Source: Jiangella sp. DSM 45060 (GTDB lineage: Bacteria > Actinomycetota > Actinomycetes > Jiangellales > Jiangellaceae). Taken from it: a stretch of 64,000 nt of DNA. Every line of letters starts with the position of its first letter. Position 1 is the stretch's first letter. The notes beneath the pieces are model-generated. The model was not told the origin of the DNA, did not search any database, and saw nothing but the letters and a program-made list of their open reading frames with translations. The DNA lies in contig NZ_LT629771.1 of assembly GCF_900105175.1 (NCBI RefSeq), forward strand, positions 4,606,501-4,670,500. Reading direction: 5' to 3'. This document shows positions 53,101 to 63,001 of this stretch, piece after piece. A program made the position numbers and the translations under genes.

Positions 53101-53673
53101 GGCGGGCGCCGCCGCGGCGCGCAGGGCGAGCCGGTGCCACTGCAGCGTGCTGCCGAACCAGGACGTGAGATCCGGCCGCTGTTGCCGGCGCAACTCCGCG
53201 GGATCGGGGCGTTCGGCCGCCACGGTGGTGATGACGAGGCGGTTGTCACCCTCGACGACGCAGCCGGGCGGTAGCCACAGGGCGCGGTCGATCACCCCGG
53301 CGGTCGGCGACGGCGGCCACGGCGCGTGCTGCCGGTCGTGCCGCTGTGCGAGCGGGAGCAACAGTCCCCGCCGGCCGTTGACGTCGATCTCGAGATCCGG
53401 GCAGGGCCCGCTGCCTTCCTTGCCCTCGACCTCGAGGACGTGCCAGCCGTCGGCCTCGGCCCGCGTCGCCTCGAACCGGATCGTGGCGGACAGCTCCCGG
53501 AAGCCGGTCGCCGCGTTGAGCGGGCCTGGATGCAGTCGCGGCCAGTCGACGGCGGGATCGGACGCTCCGACCACGAAGACGGGTTCGGCGGCGGCTGCGT
53601 CCTGGAACCAGTCGGCGCTGAACCGCCAGTTGGGCGGCTGTGGTCCGCCGATCTCCCAGAGTTGGTCGCTCAT
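50176..53673 (-). CDS. Glycoside hydrolase family 38-like alpha-mannosidase (paralogue 1)
   Basis: A 1165-residue cytoplasmic protein (no signal peptide). The zinc-binding motif HLMPHVHLDIGYTD sits near residue 293, followed by LPLVGTHADNEDLSHGY; the long C-terminal beta region includes LAKESVYVAFPFALTEPTVHYDRQQGW. This is the plan of GH38 and related retaining alpha-mannosidases. Substrate is inferred from family: alpha-linked mannose or a mannose-like sugar brought in by the adjacent ABC transporter. A close relative of the C-terminal third is encoded at 63002-64000. Confidence 0.8.
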   Translation of the reverse strand: MSDQLWEIGGPQPPNWRFSADWFQDAAAAEPVFVVGASDPAVDWPRLHPGPLNAATGFRELSATIRFEATRAEADGWHVLEVEGKEGSGPCPDLEIDVNGRRGLLLPLAQRHDRQHAPWPPSPTAGVIDRALWLPPGCVVEGDNRLVITTVAAERPDPAELRRQQRPDLTSWFGSTLQWHRLALRAAAAPAEPRVTVTMLPLYVRDGAGGVDELADVLIENVPDLRDASVDVRIGSNESRHDVAGREFGDVRLRCRVPEFTGPAQAAVTVRTHAGVHKVTTEVEPARKWTVHLMPHVHLDIGYTDAQAKVIELHSRNVDKAVGIVRDHAGYAFSIDGSFVVEQFLRSRGGQRAEDAMRALRAGRLSVNAFWALLLSGVAGLEDLYRALYLSARLRREHGIAVDYANLTDVPSYTSALPSVLAAAGIDAFMGISNHTRGGNADSDTLHLLSPVRWSGPDGADVLAFFADCYSQLRFVCADPPTVAGMAQGLPALLRRYERPDYLPSDLPLVGTHADNEDLSHGYADVVGRWNAHYEWPKLRFSTVADYFDAVRPLRDRLPLVEGDGGSYWEDGVGTQARAMAVLRRTQALLPMVEAVATLAAAGGDGLVPDLVALDEAWECVLVGSEHTWTSAHATSRPHSHHSHDQLDWKVARIGRGHRVATDEMRRALSQLAEQITTDAVPSVLVVNAVSWARDVIVDLEIEEDQEVVDDAGRVLELDQPGDAVDGLRRVRVKVPELLPFGYRLLPLRRVSGAAPRRVEDVPGTLDTPHYLVRLDPRSGAVTSLYHRALGAELLAEDKEWSLGQVLYVTGGGSAERRGLDADEISSSYDYDPTLPLPDLTTRPAAMRTGAIRRTPWGWVITSCGSAPTLPHVDVEVELHDDTDRVDVRVSLDKEPTLAKESVYVAFPFALTEPTVHYDRQQGWVDPATDHQAGACNEWLTIQNAVTVSSDALTVAWSSADAPLFTCSGIVRARWPRSFRAADGTLLSWVMNNYWWTNTPAQQGGHVSLRYAFQPMERYDAAAAGRLGRGLRAPALVSDLLHTDRCDDEPRSLPMSGHLAEVDVPDNVVVSLLAGRTGARVTARVQEIAGRPARVRLRHPAMAGATAPLWAAAATATEDVLEPLSLDADGVVDIDLHAHQVRTICFGGEASRTPHHVHPTSGGQS

Positions 53674-54725
53674 CGTGACGATCTCCCCTGGCCGTCGAGG
53701 TCAAGGGTGTGCAGGATGCCCTGCAGGTAGCCGATCGCATGTGCCCTGGCCCGGCTGTTGTAGGCCTCGGGTGAGGTGTCGGCCCAGGTGTCCGGGTCGC
53801 CGATCATGGCCGGCACGTGGTCGTCGATGACGAACCCGTCGAAGCCGTTGTCGGCCAGGCGGCGGATCACCTGCGCGGGGTGGTAGTTGCCCTCACCGAG
53901 GAAGCACTCCGTGAATGCCGGCACCGTGCCTTGGACGTCACGGAAGTGGACGTAGGCGATCCGGCCGAGCGGACCGAAGAAGTCGATCACCTCGTTGACG
54001 CTGCGTTCGCCGTCCATCTCCGAGACGGTGCCCAGGCAGAGGTTGAGGCCCCAGGCCGAGCTGCCGCCGGACAGCTCGTAGGCCCGCTTGAGACCATCGG
54101 GACTGGTGAAGACGCGCGCGATCCCGCCGAGTGGCTCGTCGACCGGCGGATCGTCAGGGTGCAGCGCCAGCCGGACGCCGACCTCCTCCGCCACGGGCAG
54201 GACCGATTCGAGGAACACCTGGTAGTTCGCCCACACCTGGTCCGGCGAGATCGTCGCGTCGACCCCCGCGGGTGCGAGCTTGTAAGCGGCCAGCGCGTTC
54301 CCGGTGGCCGGAACCCGGGCCAGGTCGAACGCGGTGACGAGCGCCCCGCCACGTCCGGCGGCCCGCAGATCGGTACGCCACACGTAGCCCGGCATGAAGT
54401 GGTGTCCCAGCACGCCGATGCCGACCGCAGCGAGGTTCCGGACAGTCCGCTGGTAGTTCTCCAGCTGCTCGTCCCGGCCCGGCAGCCCGAACAGGACCTT
54501 GTCCCAGTGCCACAGCGGGACGTTCTCCAGGCCTTCGACGACGAGCCCGTACGAGTCGCAATGCCTGACCAAGGCGGCCAGCTCGTCCACGGTCCAATAG
54601 CCCGGCGTGCCAGGCAGGTTGGCCGGCGTATGGAACTGCACACCTGTGAGGCCGAGCTGCTGGGCGAAGATCGCCACGCTGTCGTCGAACTCATCGATGT
54701 GGCCCAGGGCCAAGCGCAGCGCCAT
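53670..54725 (-). CDS. Mannonate-dehydratase-like (UxuA family) TIM-barrel protein
   Basis: A 351-residue protein. UxuA-type segments are visible: GLTGVQFHTP, LGHHFMPGYVWRTD, RLALHPDDPPVDEP, GLNLCLGTVSEM, AYVHFRDVQG and FVIDDHVPAM. UxuA dehydrates D-mannonate to 2-keto-3-deoxy-gluconate using Mn or Fe. The normal CxGS segment reads CLGT, a mild change. It lies between the transporter and GH38 and overlaps GH38 as ATGA; a role on an oxidised mannose-type sugar is inferred. Confidence 0.8.
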   Translation of the reverse strand: MALRLALGHIDEFDDSVAIFAQQLGLTGVQFHTPANLPGTPGYWTVDELAALVRHCDSYGLVVEGLENVPLWHWDKVLFGLPGRDEQLENYQRTVRNLAAVGIGVLGHHFMPGYVWRTDLRAAGRGGALVTAFDLARVPATGNALAAYKLAPAGVDATISPDQVWANYQVFLESVLPVAEEVGVRLALHPDDPPVDEPLGGIARVFTSPDGLKRAYELSGGSSAWGLNLCLGTVSEMDGERSVNEVIDFFGPLGRIAYVHFRDVQGTVPAFTECFLGEGNYHPAQVIRRLADNGFDGFVIDDHVPAMIGDPDTWADTSPEAYNSRARAHAIGYLQGILHTLDLDGQGRSSR

Positions 54726-54774
54726 GAGACATCACCTCCCCAGTCGATGTGGGCAGCTCGATTCGGATGGGGCG

Positions 54775-55635
54775 CTACTTGAGCGCGCCGGCGACCAGGC
54801 CTCGCATCAAGCTCCGGTTCATGAAGACGAAGAGCACGAGTGGCGGAAGTGTCGAGATCAACAGGCCGGCGGTGAGCACGACGGCCGAGGACGACTGGGC
54901 GAACGACGACTCCAGCAGCGAGACACCGACCGTCAGTGTGCGCCGCTGCGGATCCTGGATGAGGATCAGTGAGAACAGGAGGTCGTTCCACAGCGTCAAC
55001 GCCGTCAAGGCCGTCAGCGTGGCCATGGCGGGCCGCGCAAGGGGAATGGCGACGCTGACGAACCTCCGCACCGGCGAGGCGCCGTCGACCTCGGCGGCCT
55101 GCAGGATCTCGCGGGGAACGGCGCGGAAGTAGGTCGTCATCATGTAGATGCCGAACGGACTGGACAGCGACACGTACACGAGCACGAGGCCGAGGTAGGA
55201 GTTGAGCAGGCCCAGATCGAGGGTCACCTTGAAGATCGGCGTGATGAGCACCGTCGAAGGCAGGGCCAGCAGGAAGAGCGCGGTGAGGGTGCCGAAGCGT
55301 CCGACACGGGCCGGAAGGCCGAGGTGCACCAGGGCGAACGCGGCCATCGACGAGACGAGGACGGTGACCGCGACCGAGATCGAGACGACGACGAGTGAGT
55401 TGACGGCCAGGCGCCCCAGACCGGCGGCCTGCCAGGCGTCCTGGAGGTTCTGGAACGTGATCTCCCGCGGAAGCGCCAGCGATCCGCGGCCGTAGTCGGA
55501 CTGGGTGCGCAACGCGGTGACGAGCGCGTAGAGCAGCGGGAACGCGGTGGTGACGCCGACGAGCGCGAGAATCACCGTCGCGGGGAGCATGCGCATCCGC
55601 CGGCCCCGCGCTCTCGTGGCCGCCGCGGTGCTCAT
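54775..55635 (-). CDS. Sugar ABC transporter permease (MalG type)
   Basis: A 286-residue membrane protein with six hydrophobic segments and the EAA loop ILQAAEVDGASPVRRFVSVAIPLARP. ATGA overlap with the upstream MalF-type permease. The C-terminus LMRGLVAGALK is typical of CUT1 permeases. Confidence 0.9.
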   Translation of the reverse strand: MSTAAATRARGRRMRMLPATVILALVGVTTAFPLLYALVTALRTQSDYGRGSLALPREITFQNLQDAWQAAGLGRLAVNSLVVVSISVAVTVLVSSMAAFALVHLGLPARVGRFGTLTALFLLALPSTVLITPIFKVTLDLGLLNSYLGLVLVYVSLSSPFGIYMMTTYFRAVPREILQAAEVDGASPVRRFVSVAIPLARPAMATLTALTALTLWNDLLFSLILIQDPQRRTLTVGVSLLESSFAQSSSAVVLTAGLLISTLPPLVLFVFMNRSLMRGLVAGALK

Positions 55636-56576
55636 GCGTCATCACCCCGAGCCATCAGCCGCAGCTGGATGATCGCCAGGACGGCGACGAGGAGCAGGAC
55701 GGAGGTGCCGAGCGCGGCAGAGTAGCCGAAGTCGAAGTTCTCGAAGGCCGCCTGATAGATGTACAGGTCGATCGTCGTGCTCCGGTGTCCCGGGCCACCG
55801 CTCGTCAGCGTGAACAGGAGCGGGAACATGGCGGTGAAGAAGGAGATGAGCACGAAGAGCGACCAGAACACGGCCACCGGCCGCAGGTGCGGCATCGTCA
55901 CGTGACGGACCCGCTGCAAGGTGCTGGCGCCGTCGATGGCCGCCGCCTCGTAGAGCTCGTCGTCGAGGCTGGCGAGCCCGGCGCCGTAGAAGAGCGTCCC
56001 CAGGCCGAGCGCTCCCCACAGGGCGATGACGAGGAAGGCGGGCATGACCGTGTGTGGCTCTGCGAGCCACTCGGTGGCCAGGCCGCCGAGCCCGATCGCC
56101 CTCAGCACCTCGTTGACCGGGCCGTCGAGGCGCAACACCAACGAGAAATAGAGGCCGATGATGGCCGGCGACAGCAGGATCGGAATCACCAGGGCGAGCC
56201 GGATCGCCCGCCCGAGCCACATGCCCTCGTGAACGAGGATCGCGATGGCCATCGGGAGGAAGATCCACAGCGGCAGCGTCAGGACGAGCAGGCCGGTGTT
56301 CCTGAGCGCCTCCAACGCCACCGGATCGCTGAGTAGCCGGGCATAGTTGTCGGCGCCGATGAACACGGCAGGGTCGATGCCGTCCCACCGGGTGAGGCTG
56401 TAGTACCCGGCGTACACGAACGGCAGCACCCGGAAGACGGCGAGAATCGCGACGGCGGGCGCCAGGAACAGCACCGCCGGCGCCCATCGCGGCCACCGCC
56501 GCCTCGACGCCGGCCGCCGGCCCTGCGCCACGTCGTCCACCGCCGGACGCTGCAGCGGCATGTGTGTCGACACCAT
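55632..56576 (-). CDS. Sugar ABC transporter permease (MalF type)
   Basis: A 314-residue permease: RWAPAVLFLAPAVAILAVF begins the first membrane helix, and LYEAAAIDGASTLQRVRHVTMPHLRP is the ATPase-docking loop. The start is uncertain: ATG 56576 touches a GGGAGG site, GTG 56573 lies three bases from it, and ATG 56561 is further off. It follows the binding-protein gene by 38 bp. Confidence 0.88.
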   Translation of the reverse strand: MVSTHMPLQRPAVDDVAQGRRPASRRRWPRWAPAVLFLAPAVAILAVFRVLPFVYAGYYSLTRWDGIDPAVFIGADNYARLLSDPVALEALRNTGLLVLTLPLWIFLPMAIAILVHEGMWLGRAIRLALVIPILLSPAIIGLYFSLVLRLDGPVNEVLRAIGLGGLATEWLAEPHTVMPAFLVIALWGALGLGTLFYGAGLASLDDELYEAAAIDGASTLQRVRHVTMPHLRPVAVFWSLFVLISFFTAMFPLLFTLTSGGPGHRSTTIDLYIYQAAFENFDFGYSAALGTSVLLLVAVLAIIQLRLMARGDDA

Positions 56577-56614
56577 CCTCCCAGCCCTCCGCTCGATCGC
56601 CTCGGCACCCGGCC

Positions 56615-57940
56615 TTACCGCGACTGGTCCGCCACTCGCTGGACCTCCGCCAGGGCGTCGACGGCCGACGCGCTGCCGGCGATCACCAGCTGGAGCTGGG
56701 ACTTGTACGCGGTGGCGACGTCCGCCCGCCACTGCGTCCCCGGCGCCTCGTGGATCTCGTACGTGCTGTAGGCGTCGGCCATCTCGGCGAGGACCGGATA
56801 GTCGGTGTCGCCGGTCTCGGCCGTGGTGTTGGCGGGAAGCCAGCCCACCGTCGTGTACAGGTCCTCCGAGGTGTCGGCATCGGCGAGGCTCGCGACGAAC
56901 TCCGCCGCGAGGTCGGCCCGCTCGGAGAACCGGGACACACACCAGACCAGCGCGGTCCCGGCGGGATAGTAGTGAGGAGTGGCGGAGGCGATCCCGGGTG
57001 CCTGGATGACGCCGAGGTTGTCGTTGCCGACGGCGCCGGAGAGGTTGATGCCGTTGGTTGCCAGGCTCAGGATCATGCCCGCCTCGCCGTTACGGAACTG
57101 GGGCTCGTAATCACTGAGCGGGATCGACTGCATGCCCTCGGTGAACAGACCCTGCTCGACCATCGCGACGTAGCGCTCCACCACCTCGACCATGAGGTCG
57201 TCGCTGAACTCCATCTCTCCCGACGCCAGTTTCAGCGAGTCGTCGTACGTGCCGAGGCCCGGGAAGAGGAAGCTGTTCATCCAGCCGTTGATCTCGCCTT
57301 CCTTGTTGCCACCGGCGATCGGCGTGTAGCCGGCCGACTTGAGCTGCTGGCCGGCGCTGACGAGCTGGTCGTACGTGGTGATCGCGGCATCGGGGTCGAG
57401 GCCGGCCGCCGCGAAGATCTCCTTGTTGTAGAAGATGACGTTGGCCTGGAGCCCGGTCGGCAGACCGTACAGCTTGCCGTCCACCTGCGCGGAGGCCAGA
57501 GAGGGCTCGACGGCTTCCACGATGCCCGGGTCGACGGCGTCGGTGATGTCGGCGAGGCCGGACTGGAAGCTGAAGACCCCGGCAGCGTACGGCTGCATGA
57601 GCAGCACATCCGGCCCCGAGCGCGAGGTGATCGCACTCTGCAGCAACTGGTTGTACGTCGCGGTGTCCGAGGGCTGCTCGACGCGCTTGACGGTCGCCCC
57701 CTCGTGCGCGCCCTGGAACCGCTCGTCGGTCCGGGTCTGGACCTGCTTCCACTCCGGCCAGGCCGCTCGCAGGAAGTCCCACACCTCGAGCTCACCGGTC
57801 ATCTCACCGCCACCGCCGCTCGTCTCGTCCGCCCCGCAGGCGGCGAGGACCGGCCCGGCGGCCATGACCGCGGCGCCGCCACCGAGGAGGCGCAGGAACC
57901 GGCGGCGGTCTGGTCGAGCGTCAGCTATCGAGTGGATCAT
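56615..57940 (-). CDS. Sugar ABC transporter substrate-binding lipoprotein, Tat-type signal
   Basis: A 441-residue family 1 solute-binding protein. The N-terminus PDRRRFLRLLGGG with a later lipobox LAACG indicates Tat export and lipid anchoring. The mature part has WDFLRAAWPEWKQVQTRT, GPDVLLMQPYAAGVF and YGLPTGLQANVIFYNKEIFAA. It is the first gene after the AGACAACGTTGTCT palindrome. No ATPase gene follows the two permeases, so a shared CUT1 ATPase is needed. Confidence 0.9.
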   Translation of the reverse strand: MIHSIADARPDRRRFLRLLGGGAAVMAAGPVLAACGADETSGGGGEMTGELEVWDFLRAAWPEWKQVQTRTDERFQGAHEGATVKRVEQPSDTATYNQLLQSAITSRSGPDVLLMQPYAAGVFSFQSGLADITDAVDPGIVEAVEPSLASAQVDGKLYGLPTGLQANVIFYNKEIFAAAGLDPDAAITTYDQLVSAGQQLKSAGYTPIAGGNKEGEINGWMNSFLFPGLGTYDDSLKLASGEMEFSDDLMVEVVERYVAMVEQGLFTEGMQSIPLSDYEPQFRNGEAGMILSLATNGINLSGAVGNDNLGVIQAPGIASATPHYYPAGTALVWCVSRFSERADLAAEFVASLADADTSEDLYTTVGWLPANTTAETGDTDYPVLAEMADAYSTYEIHEAPGTQWRADVATAYKSQLQLVIAGSASAVDALAEVQRVADQSR

Positions 57941-58001
57941 GAGGTGCCCTCTCCTTCGAAGGTTGACCCGGTGCCCTGCTGGCGGCGAACCTAGCAGCGG
58001 A

Positions 58002-58015
58002 AGACAACGTTGTCT
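58002..58015. promoter_or_regulatory. LacI-type operator, copy 1 (ABC-glycosidase operon)
   Basis: AGACAACGTTGTCT is a perfect 14-bp palindrome with the central CG typical of LacI-family sites. It lies 62 bp upstream of the binding-protein gene and is repeated exactly at 62944-62957. Confidence 0.85.
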
Positions 58016-58103
58016 ATACCTGAGTCGGGATTCACGGCCACACTGCCGATTCAGGACGCGCGAATGCGCGCGCACCGGTCGCGGTCCGCGCCCGGCGGGA
58101 TTC

Positions 58104-59126
58104 TCAGGCTCGCCGGCGTCGCTTCGCAGCCGGTTCCGCCGCCCGGCCGTAGGTCACCAACGTCGTCGGAATCACGACCTGCTGCGGCGTGCGCCGGCCC
58201 TCCAGACGCTCGACCAGCAGGTGGGCGGCGCGCCGCCCCAGCTCGGCGGCGTCATAGGTCACCAGGGTCACCGGGTGGCTGAACAATGTGGCCGTTTCGA
58301 TCGGGTCGAAGCCGGCGACGTCGATCGACTCCTGGCGATGGCGCAGCTCCGACAGCACGCCAACCGTCATGCGGTTGTTGCACGCGAAGAACGCCGTCGG
58401 CGGATTCGCTCCGTCGAGCAGCTCCGCCGTGGCTCGTTGGGCCTCGTCCGGCGTGAGCGGCCCGAGCATGACCAGGCTCTCGTCGTACGCGACGCCAGCA
58501 CGCGTCAGCGCCGCCCGGTATCCGGCATGGCGCTCACGCATCGTCCAGATGGTCTCGTCGTGACCGAGCACGGCGATGCGGCGATGCCCGAGCGACAACA
58601 GGTGCTCCGTCGCCGACATCGCACCGGCGAGGTTGTCCAGCAGAACGGTGTCGGCGCTGATGCCGGCGCCCGGCCGGTCGAGGAACACGACCTCGAGACC
58701 CAGCTCGATCTCGGGTTGCAGGAAGCTGTGGTCGAGACCCGTGGGTACGATGATCATTCCGTTGACCCGCCGCTGACACAGCTCGAGCAGGATCGCGCGC
58801 TCACGCTCCGCGCTCTCCTCGCTGCTGGCCGTGACGAGGAACTGCTCGCGCGGATACGTGACGGTCTCGATTCCCCGCGCGATCGTCGTGTAGAACGGGT
58901 TGCCGAGGTCCTCGATGATCAGTCCGACGCTGGCCGCGGAGCGTCCCGCCCGGAGCTTGCTCGCCATGTCGTTGCGGCGGAAACCCAGCCGGTGGATCAC
59001 CATCGTGACGTGTTCGGCGGTCTTCGGGCTCACGCCGGTCTCGTTGTTCACGACCCGGGAGACGGTCTTCAGCGCCACGCCGGCTTCCCGGGCAACGTCT
59101 CGCATCGTGGGGCGACGGCTGTTCAC
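58104..59126 (-). CDS. LacI-family transcriptional regulator
   Basis: A 340-residue LacI protein. The helix-turn-helix and hinge read TMRDVAREAGVALKTVSRVV and ASKLRAGRSAASVGLI; the ligand domain has GNPFYTTIARGIE, DRPGAGISADTVLLDN and DVAGFDPIETATLFSHPVT. GTG start at 59126. Identical palindromes stand before the operons on both sides and a weaker match before its own gene, so it should control the whole 46662-62837 sugar locus. Confidence 0.92.
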   Translation of the reverse strand: MNSRRPTMRDVAREAGVALKTVSRVVNNETGVSPKTAEHVTMVIHRLGFRRNDMASKLRAGRSAASVGLIIEDLGNPFYTTIARGIETVTYPREQFLVTASSEESAERERAILLELCQRRVNGMIIVPTGLDHSFLQPEIELGLEVVFLDRPGAGISADTVLLDNLAGAMSATEHLLSLGHRRIAVLGHDETIWTMRERHAGYRAALTRAGVAYDESLVMLGPLTPDEAQRATAELLDGANPPTAFFACNNRMTVGVLSELRHRQESIDVAGFDPIETATLFSHPVTLVTYDAAELGRRAAHLLVERLEGRRTPQQVVIPTTLVTYGRAAEPAAKRRRRA

Positions 59127-59184
59127 GAGCCCGTTTCACCGCAGTCGACGCAGCCACCACCGAGGCCCATCAGCCACCTTCCGC

Positions 59185-59198
59185 AGATATCGTTGTCA
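59185..59198. promoter_or_regulatory. Possible weak LacI-type operator (own promoter)
   Basis: AGATATCGTTGTCA matches the AGACAACGTTGTCT site at 11 of 14 positions, 59 bp upstream of the regulator start. One arm is perfect, the other degenerate. Confidence 0.45.
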
Positions 59199-59247
59199 TA
59201 GTCTGCCATGACGCGATGCGCGGTGGTTGTCGTCCCGCCGTGGAGCG

Positions 59248-60842
<1,595 letters not shown>

Positions 60843-60864
60843 CGCCCACCCGCCGGATCGCGCA

Positions 60865-62001
60865 CTAGAGCCGCACCCCCGCGGTCGTGTCGGCCGATCG
60901 CAGCGCGGCCGCCCAGACGCGATGACTGGTCAGCGCCTCCTGCGGAGTGACGCACCCGAACCGGTCGCCGAGCACCCCCGCGCGTTCGGCCAGGAACGCG
61001 GCCCACATCTGCAGGATCGCATCGGAGAACCCGGTCTCGAAGATGCCGCCGGTCACCGTCGGGAAGACCGACTGGCTGCCCATCTCGACCTCCTGCCAGA
61101 CCTGCTCGCCGCGGTCGACCCGCATCACCCGCAGCGTCTTCGGATAGCGGGTTGAGAACTCGACGCCGCCGCCCATGCCGGTGGCACGCAGGCTCCACGT
61201 GTTCTTCTGCCCGGGGTCGATCCGTTTGGTCAGCAGGCTCAACGGGAACGCCCGGTCTCCGCTGCTGACGGTGCAGACCATCGTGGCGTTCTCGTACGTG
61301 TCGCAGACGACCTTGGTGCCGTCCGGGCCGACCCGGAACGGAACCAGGTCCTGCAGCACCGCATAGACCGTCGCCGGTGTCCATCCCAGCCGCAGCGGGG
61401 CATGGAGGACGTGCATGCCCAGATCGTTCATCACACCGGCGTCGCCGCAGTACCGGCGCTGCCGCTTCCAGTTGATGGGCTTGCCCTGGTCGAGGTCGCT
61501 GGAGTGGCAGAACGCGTTGGTGGCCTCGATCAGGTCGCCCAGCTCGCCGTCGCGGATCATCCGGATCGCAGCCTGCGCGCCGGGGAAGAACGGAATCTCG
61601 CTCGAGCAGCGGACGAACACCCCCGGGTGAGCGTCGATGGCCGCGACGATGCGTTCGGCGGCGGCCAGGTCGATGCCGAACGGCTTCTCCGCGAGCAGGT
61701 CCTTCCCGGCGCGGATGGTATCGAGATACAGCTGCTCGTGCAGGTCGTGACGGACCGCGATGTAGACCACGTCGACGTCGTCGTCGGCGAGCAGGTCGCG
61801 GTGGTCGGTGACCTTCGTGGTGACCGTGTCGATCCGGTCGAACCACGAGAGAGCGTCCGGATTCACGTCGCAGACCGCCGTCAGCACGGGCCGGACGGGA
61901 TGATCCACGAGCGCCGGCCACCGCGCGATCGCCGCCGCGATCTCCTTGCCCATCAGCCCGCCGCCGACGATGCCGACGCGGACCTCCTGCGGCGCCGCCA
62001 T
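60865..62001 (-). CDS. Gfo/Idh/MocA-family sugar oxidoreductase
   Basis: A 378-residue NAD(P)-dependent dehydrogenase. The Rossmann part starts VRVGIVGGGLMGKEIAAAIA and has the EKPFG motif (LLAEKPFGIDLA). The C-terminal part has the dimer/substrate domain with GVMNDLGMHVLHAPLRL. It may oxidise or epimerise the imported sugar, perhaps feeding the UxuA-like enzyme. Start taken as ATG 62001, which overlaps the preceding stop as TGATG. Confidence 0.88.
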   Translation of the reverse strand: MAAPQEVRVGIVGGGLMGKEIAAAIARWPALVDHPVRPVLTAVCDVNPDALSWFDRIDTVTTKVTDHRDLLADDDVDVVYIAVRHDLHEQLYLDTIRAGKDLLAEKPFGIDLAAAERIVAAIDAHPGVFVRCSSEIPFFPGAQAAIRMIRDGELGDLIEATNAFCHSSDLDQGKPINWKRQRRYCGDAGVMNDLGMHVLHAPLRLGWTPATVYAVLQDLVPFRVGPDGTKVVCDTYENATMVCTVSSGDRAFPLSLLTKRIDPGQKNTWSLRATGMGGGVEFSTRYPKTLRVMRVDRGEQVWQEVEMGSQSVFPTVTGGIFETGFSDAILQMWAAFLAERAGVLGDRFGCVTPQEALTSHRVWAAALRSADTTAGVRL

Positions 62002-62837
62002 CACTGCGCCTGGACCAGGGACAGCGCCTTCTCCGGCGTGTAGTCCTCGTGCAGCATCGCCATCAGCGCGCGGGTGATCCCCGCCGGGTGAGGGTGCTGG
62101 ATGATGTTGCGGCCGTAGACGATGCCGCGGGCGCCCTGCGCCAGCACGGCCGCCGTGCGTCGCAGCAACTCGTCGTCGGCGACCTTGCCCCCGCCTCGCA
62201 CCAGGACCGGCAGGTCACCGGCCGCCTGCACCACGAGATGGTAGTCGTCGAGGTCATCGGTCGGATCGGCCTTGATCAGATCAGCACCCAGCTCGCGCGC
62301 CTGCCGCACCAGCGACACGATCTTCCTCGTGTCGCCGTCGACCATGTACCCGCCGGCCGCCGCGTTGTCCTGCATCGCCAGCGGTTCGACCATCAATGGC
62401 ATGCCGTAGCGGGTGCACTCCGCCCGCAACGCCATGACGGTCTCGATACACCTCTCCCGGATCTCCGGCCGGCCCGGCAACTGCAGCAGGTTCGCCACCA
62501 CGCAGACCGCGTCCAGCCGGACAGCCTGTTCCACCGCGTCCGGGAAGTGCCTGCTGAAGAGGTGGGTGTCCAGCGGGTTCCCGTACACGTTGGCCACGTC
62601 GGTGCGCAGCACCAGGGCCGGCTTGGCCCGTCCTGGCCGGGCCTGCAGGAGCGGCGCCTGACCGGGAGTCAGCTGGATCGCGTCGGGCGCAGCCGCGACG
62701 AGGGCTTCCACGGCCGTGGTCATGTCCTCGATTCCGGTCAGGAAGCTCGGCTCGCCGAAGAACCCGTGGTCGACGGCCACATCGAGGCAGCGGCCCGAGG
62801 AGGGGTTGAAAAGGCGGTTGAGGCGGTAGTGGGACAT
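62001..62837 (-). CDS. DhnA/LacD-type class I aldolase
   Basis: A 278-residue Schiff-base aldolase of the DeoC/LacD/DhnA-FbaB group. It shows CLDVAVDHGFFGEPSF, ELGADLIKADPTD with the likely catalytic lysine, PVLVRGGGKVADDELL and GIVYGRNIIQHPHP (phosphate binding). ATG 62837 follows GGAGACC; an in-frame TTG at 62849 is less likely. First gene of the operon behind the second AGACAACGTTGTCT. It probably cleaves the ketose phosphate made by the kinase. Confidence 0.86.
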   Translation of the reverse strand: MSHYRLNRLFNPSSGRCLDVAVDHGFFGEPSFLTGIEDMTTAVEALVAAAPDAIQLTPGQAPLLQARPGRAKPALVLRTDVANVYGNPLDTHLFSRHFPDAVEQAVRLDAVCVVANLLQLPGRPEIRERCIETVMALRAECTRYGMPLMVEPLAMQDNAAAGGYMVDGDTRKIVSLVRQARELGADLIKADPTDDLDDYHLVVQAAGDLPVLVRGGGKVADDELLRRTAAVLAQGARGIVYGRNIIQHPHPAGITRALMAMLHEDYTPEKALSLVQAQ

Positions 62838-62943
62838 GGTCTCCTTCAATCATCTGGCACGTGGCCCGCCCGGCGGGTTCGTGAGCTGGAGGGCGGATGA
62901 GGGCGACGCCGTCACGGAACGTGGTCCCGACCCTAACGGCGAA

Positions 62944-62957
62944 AGACAACGTTGTCT
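62944..62957. promoter_or_regulatory. LacI-type operator, copy 2 (aldolase-isomerase operon)
   Basis: AGACAACGTTGTCT, identical to 58002-58015, lies 107 bp upstream of the aldolase start and 45 bp after the end of the GH38-like gene. Confidence 0.85.
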
Positions 62958-63001
62958 AGACTCGAACGGCCAGCCGGGCGACGCCGGGTGGCCGCAGGTC
63001 G

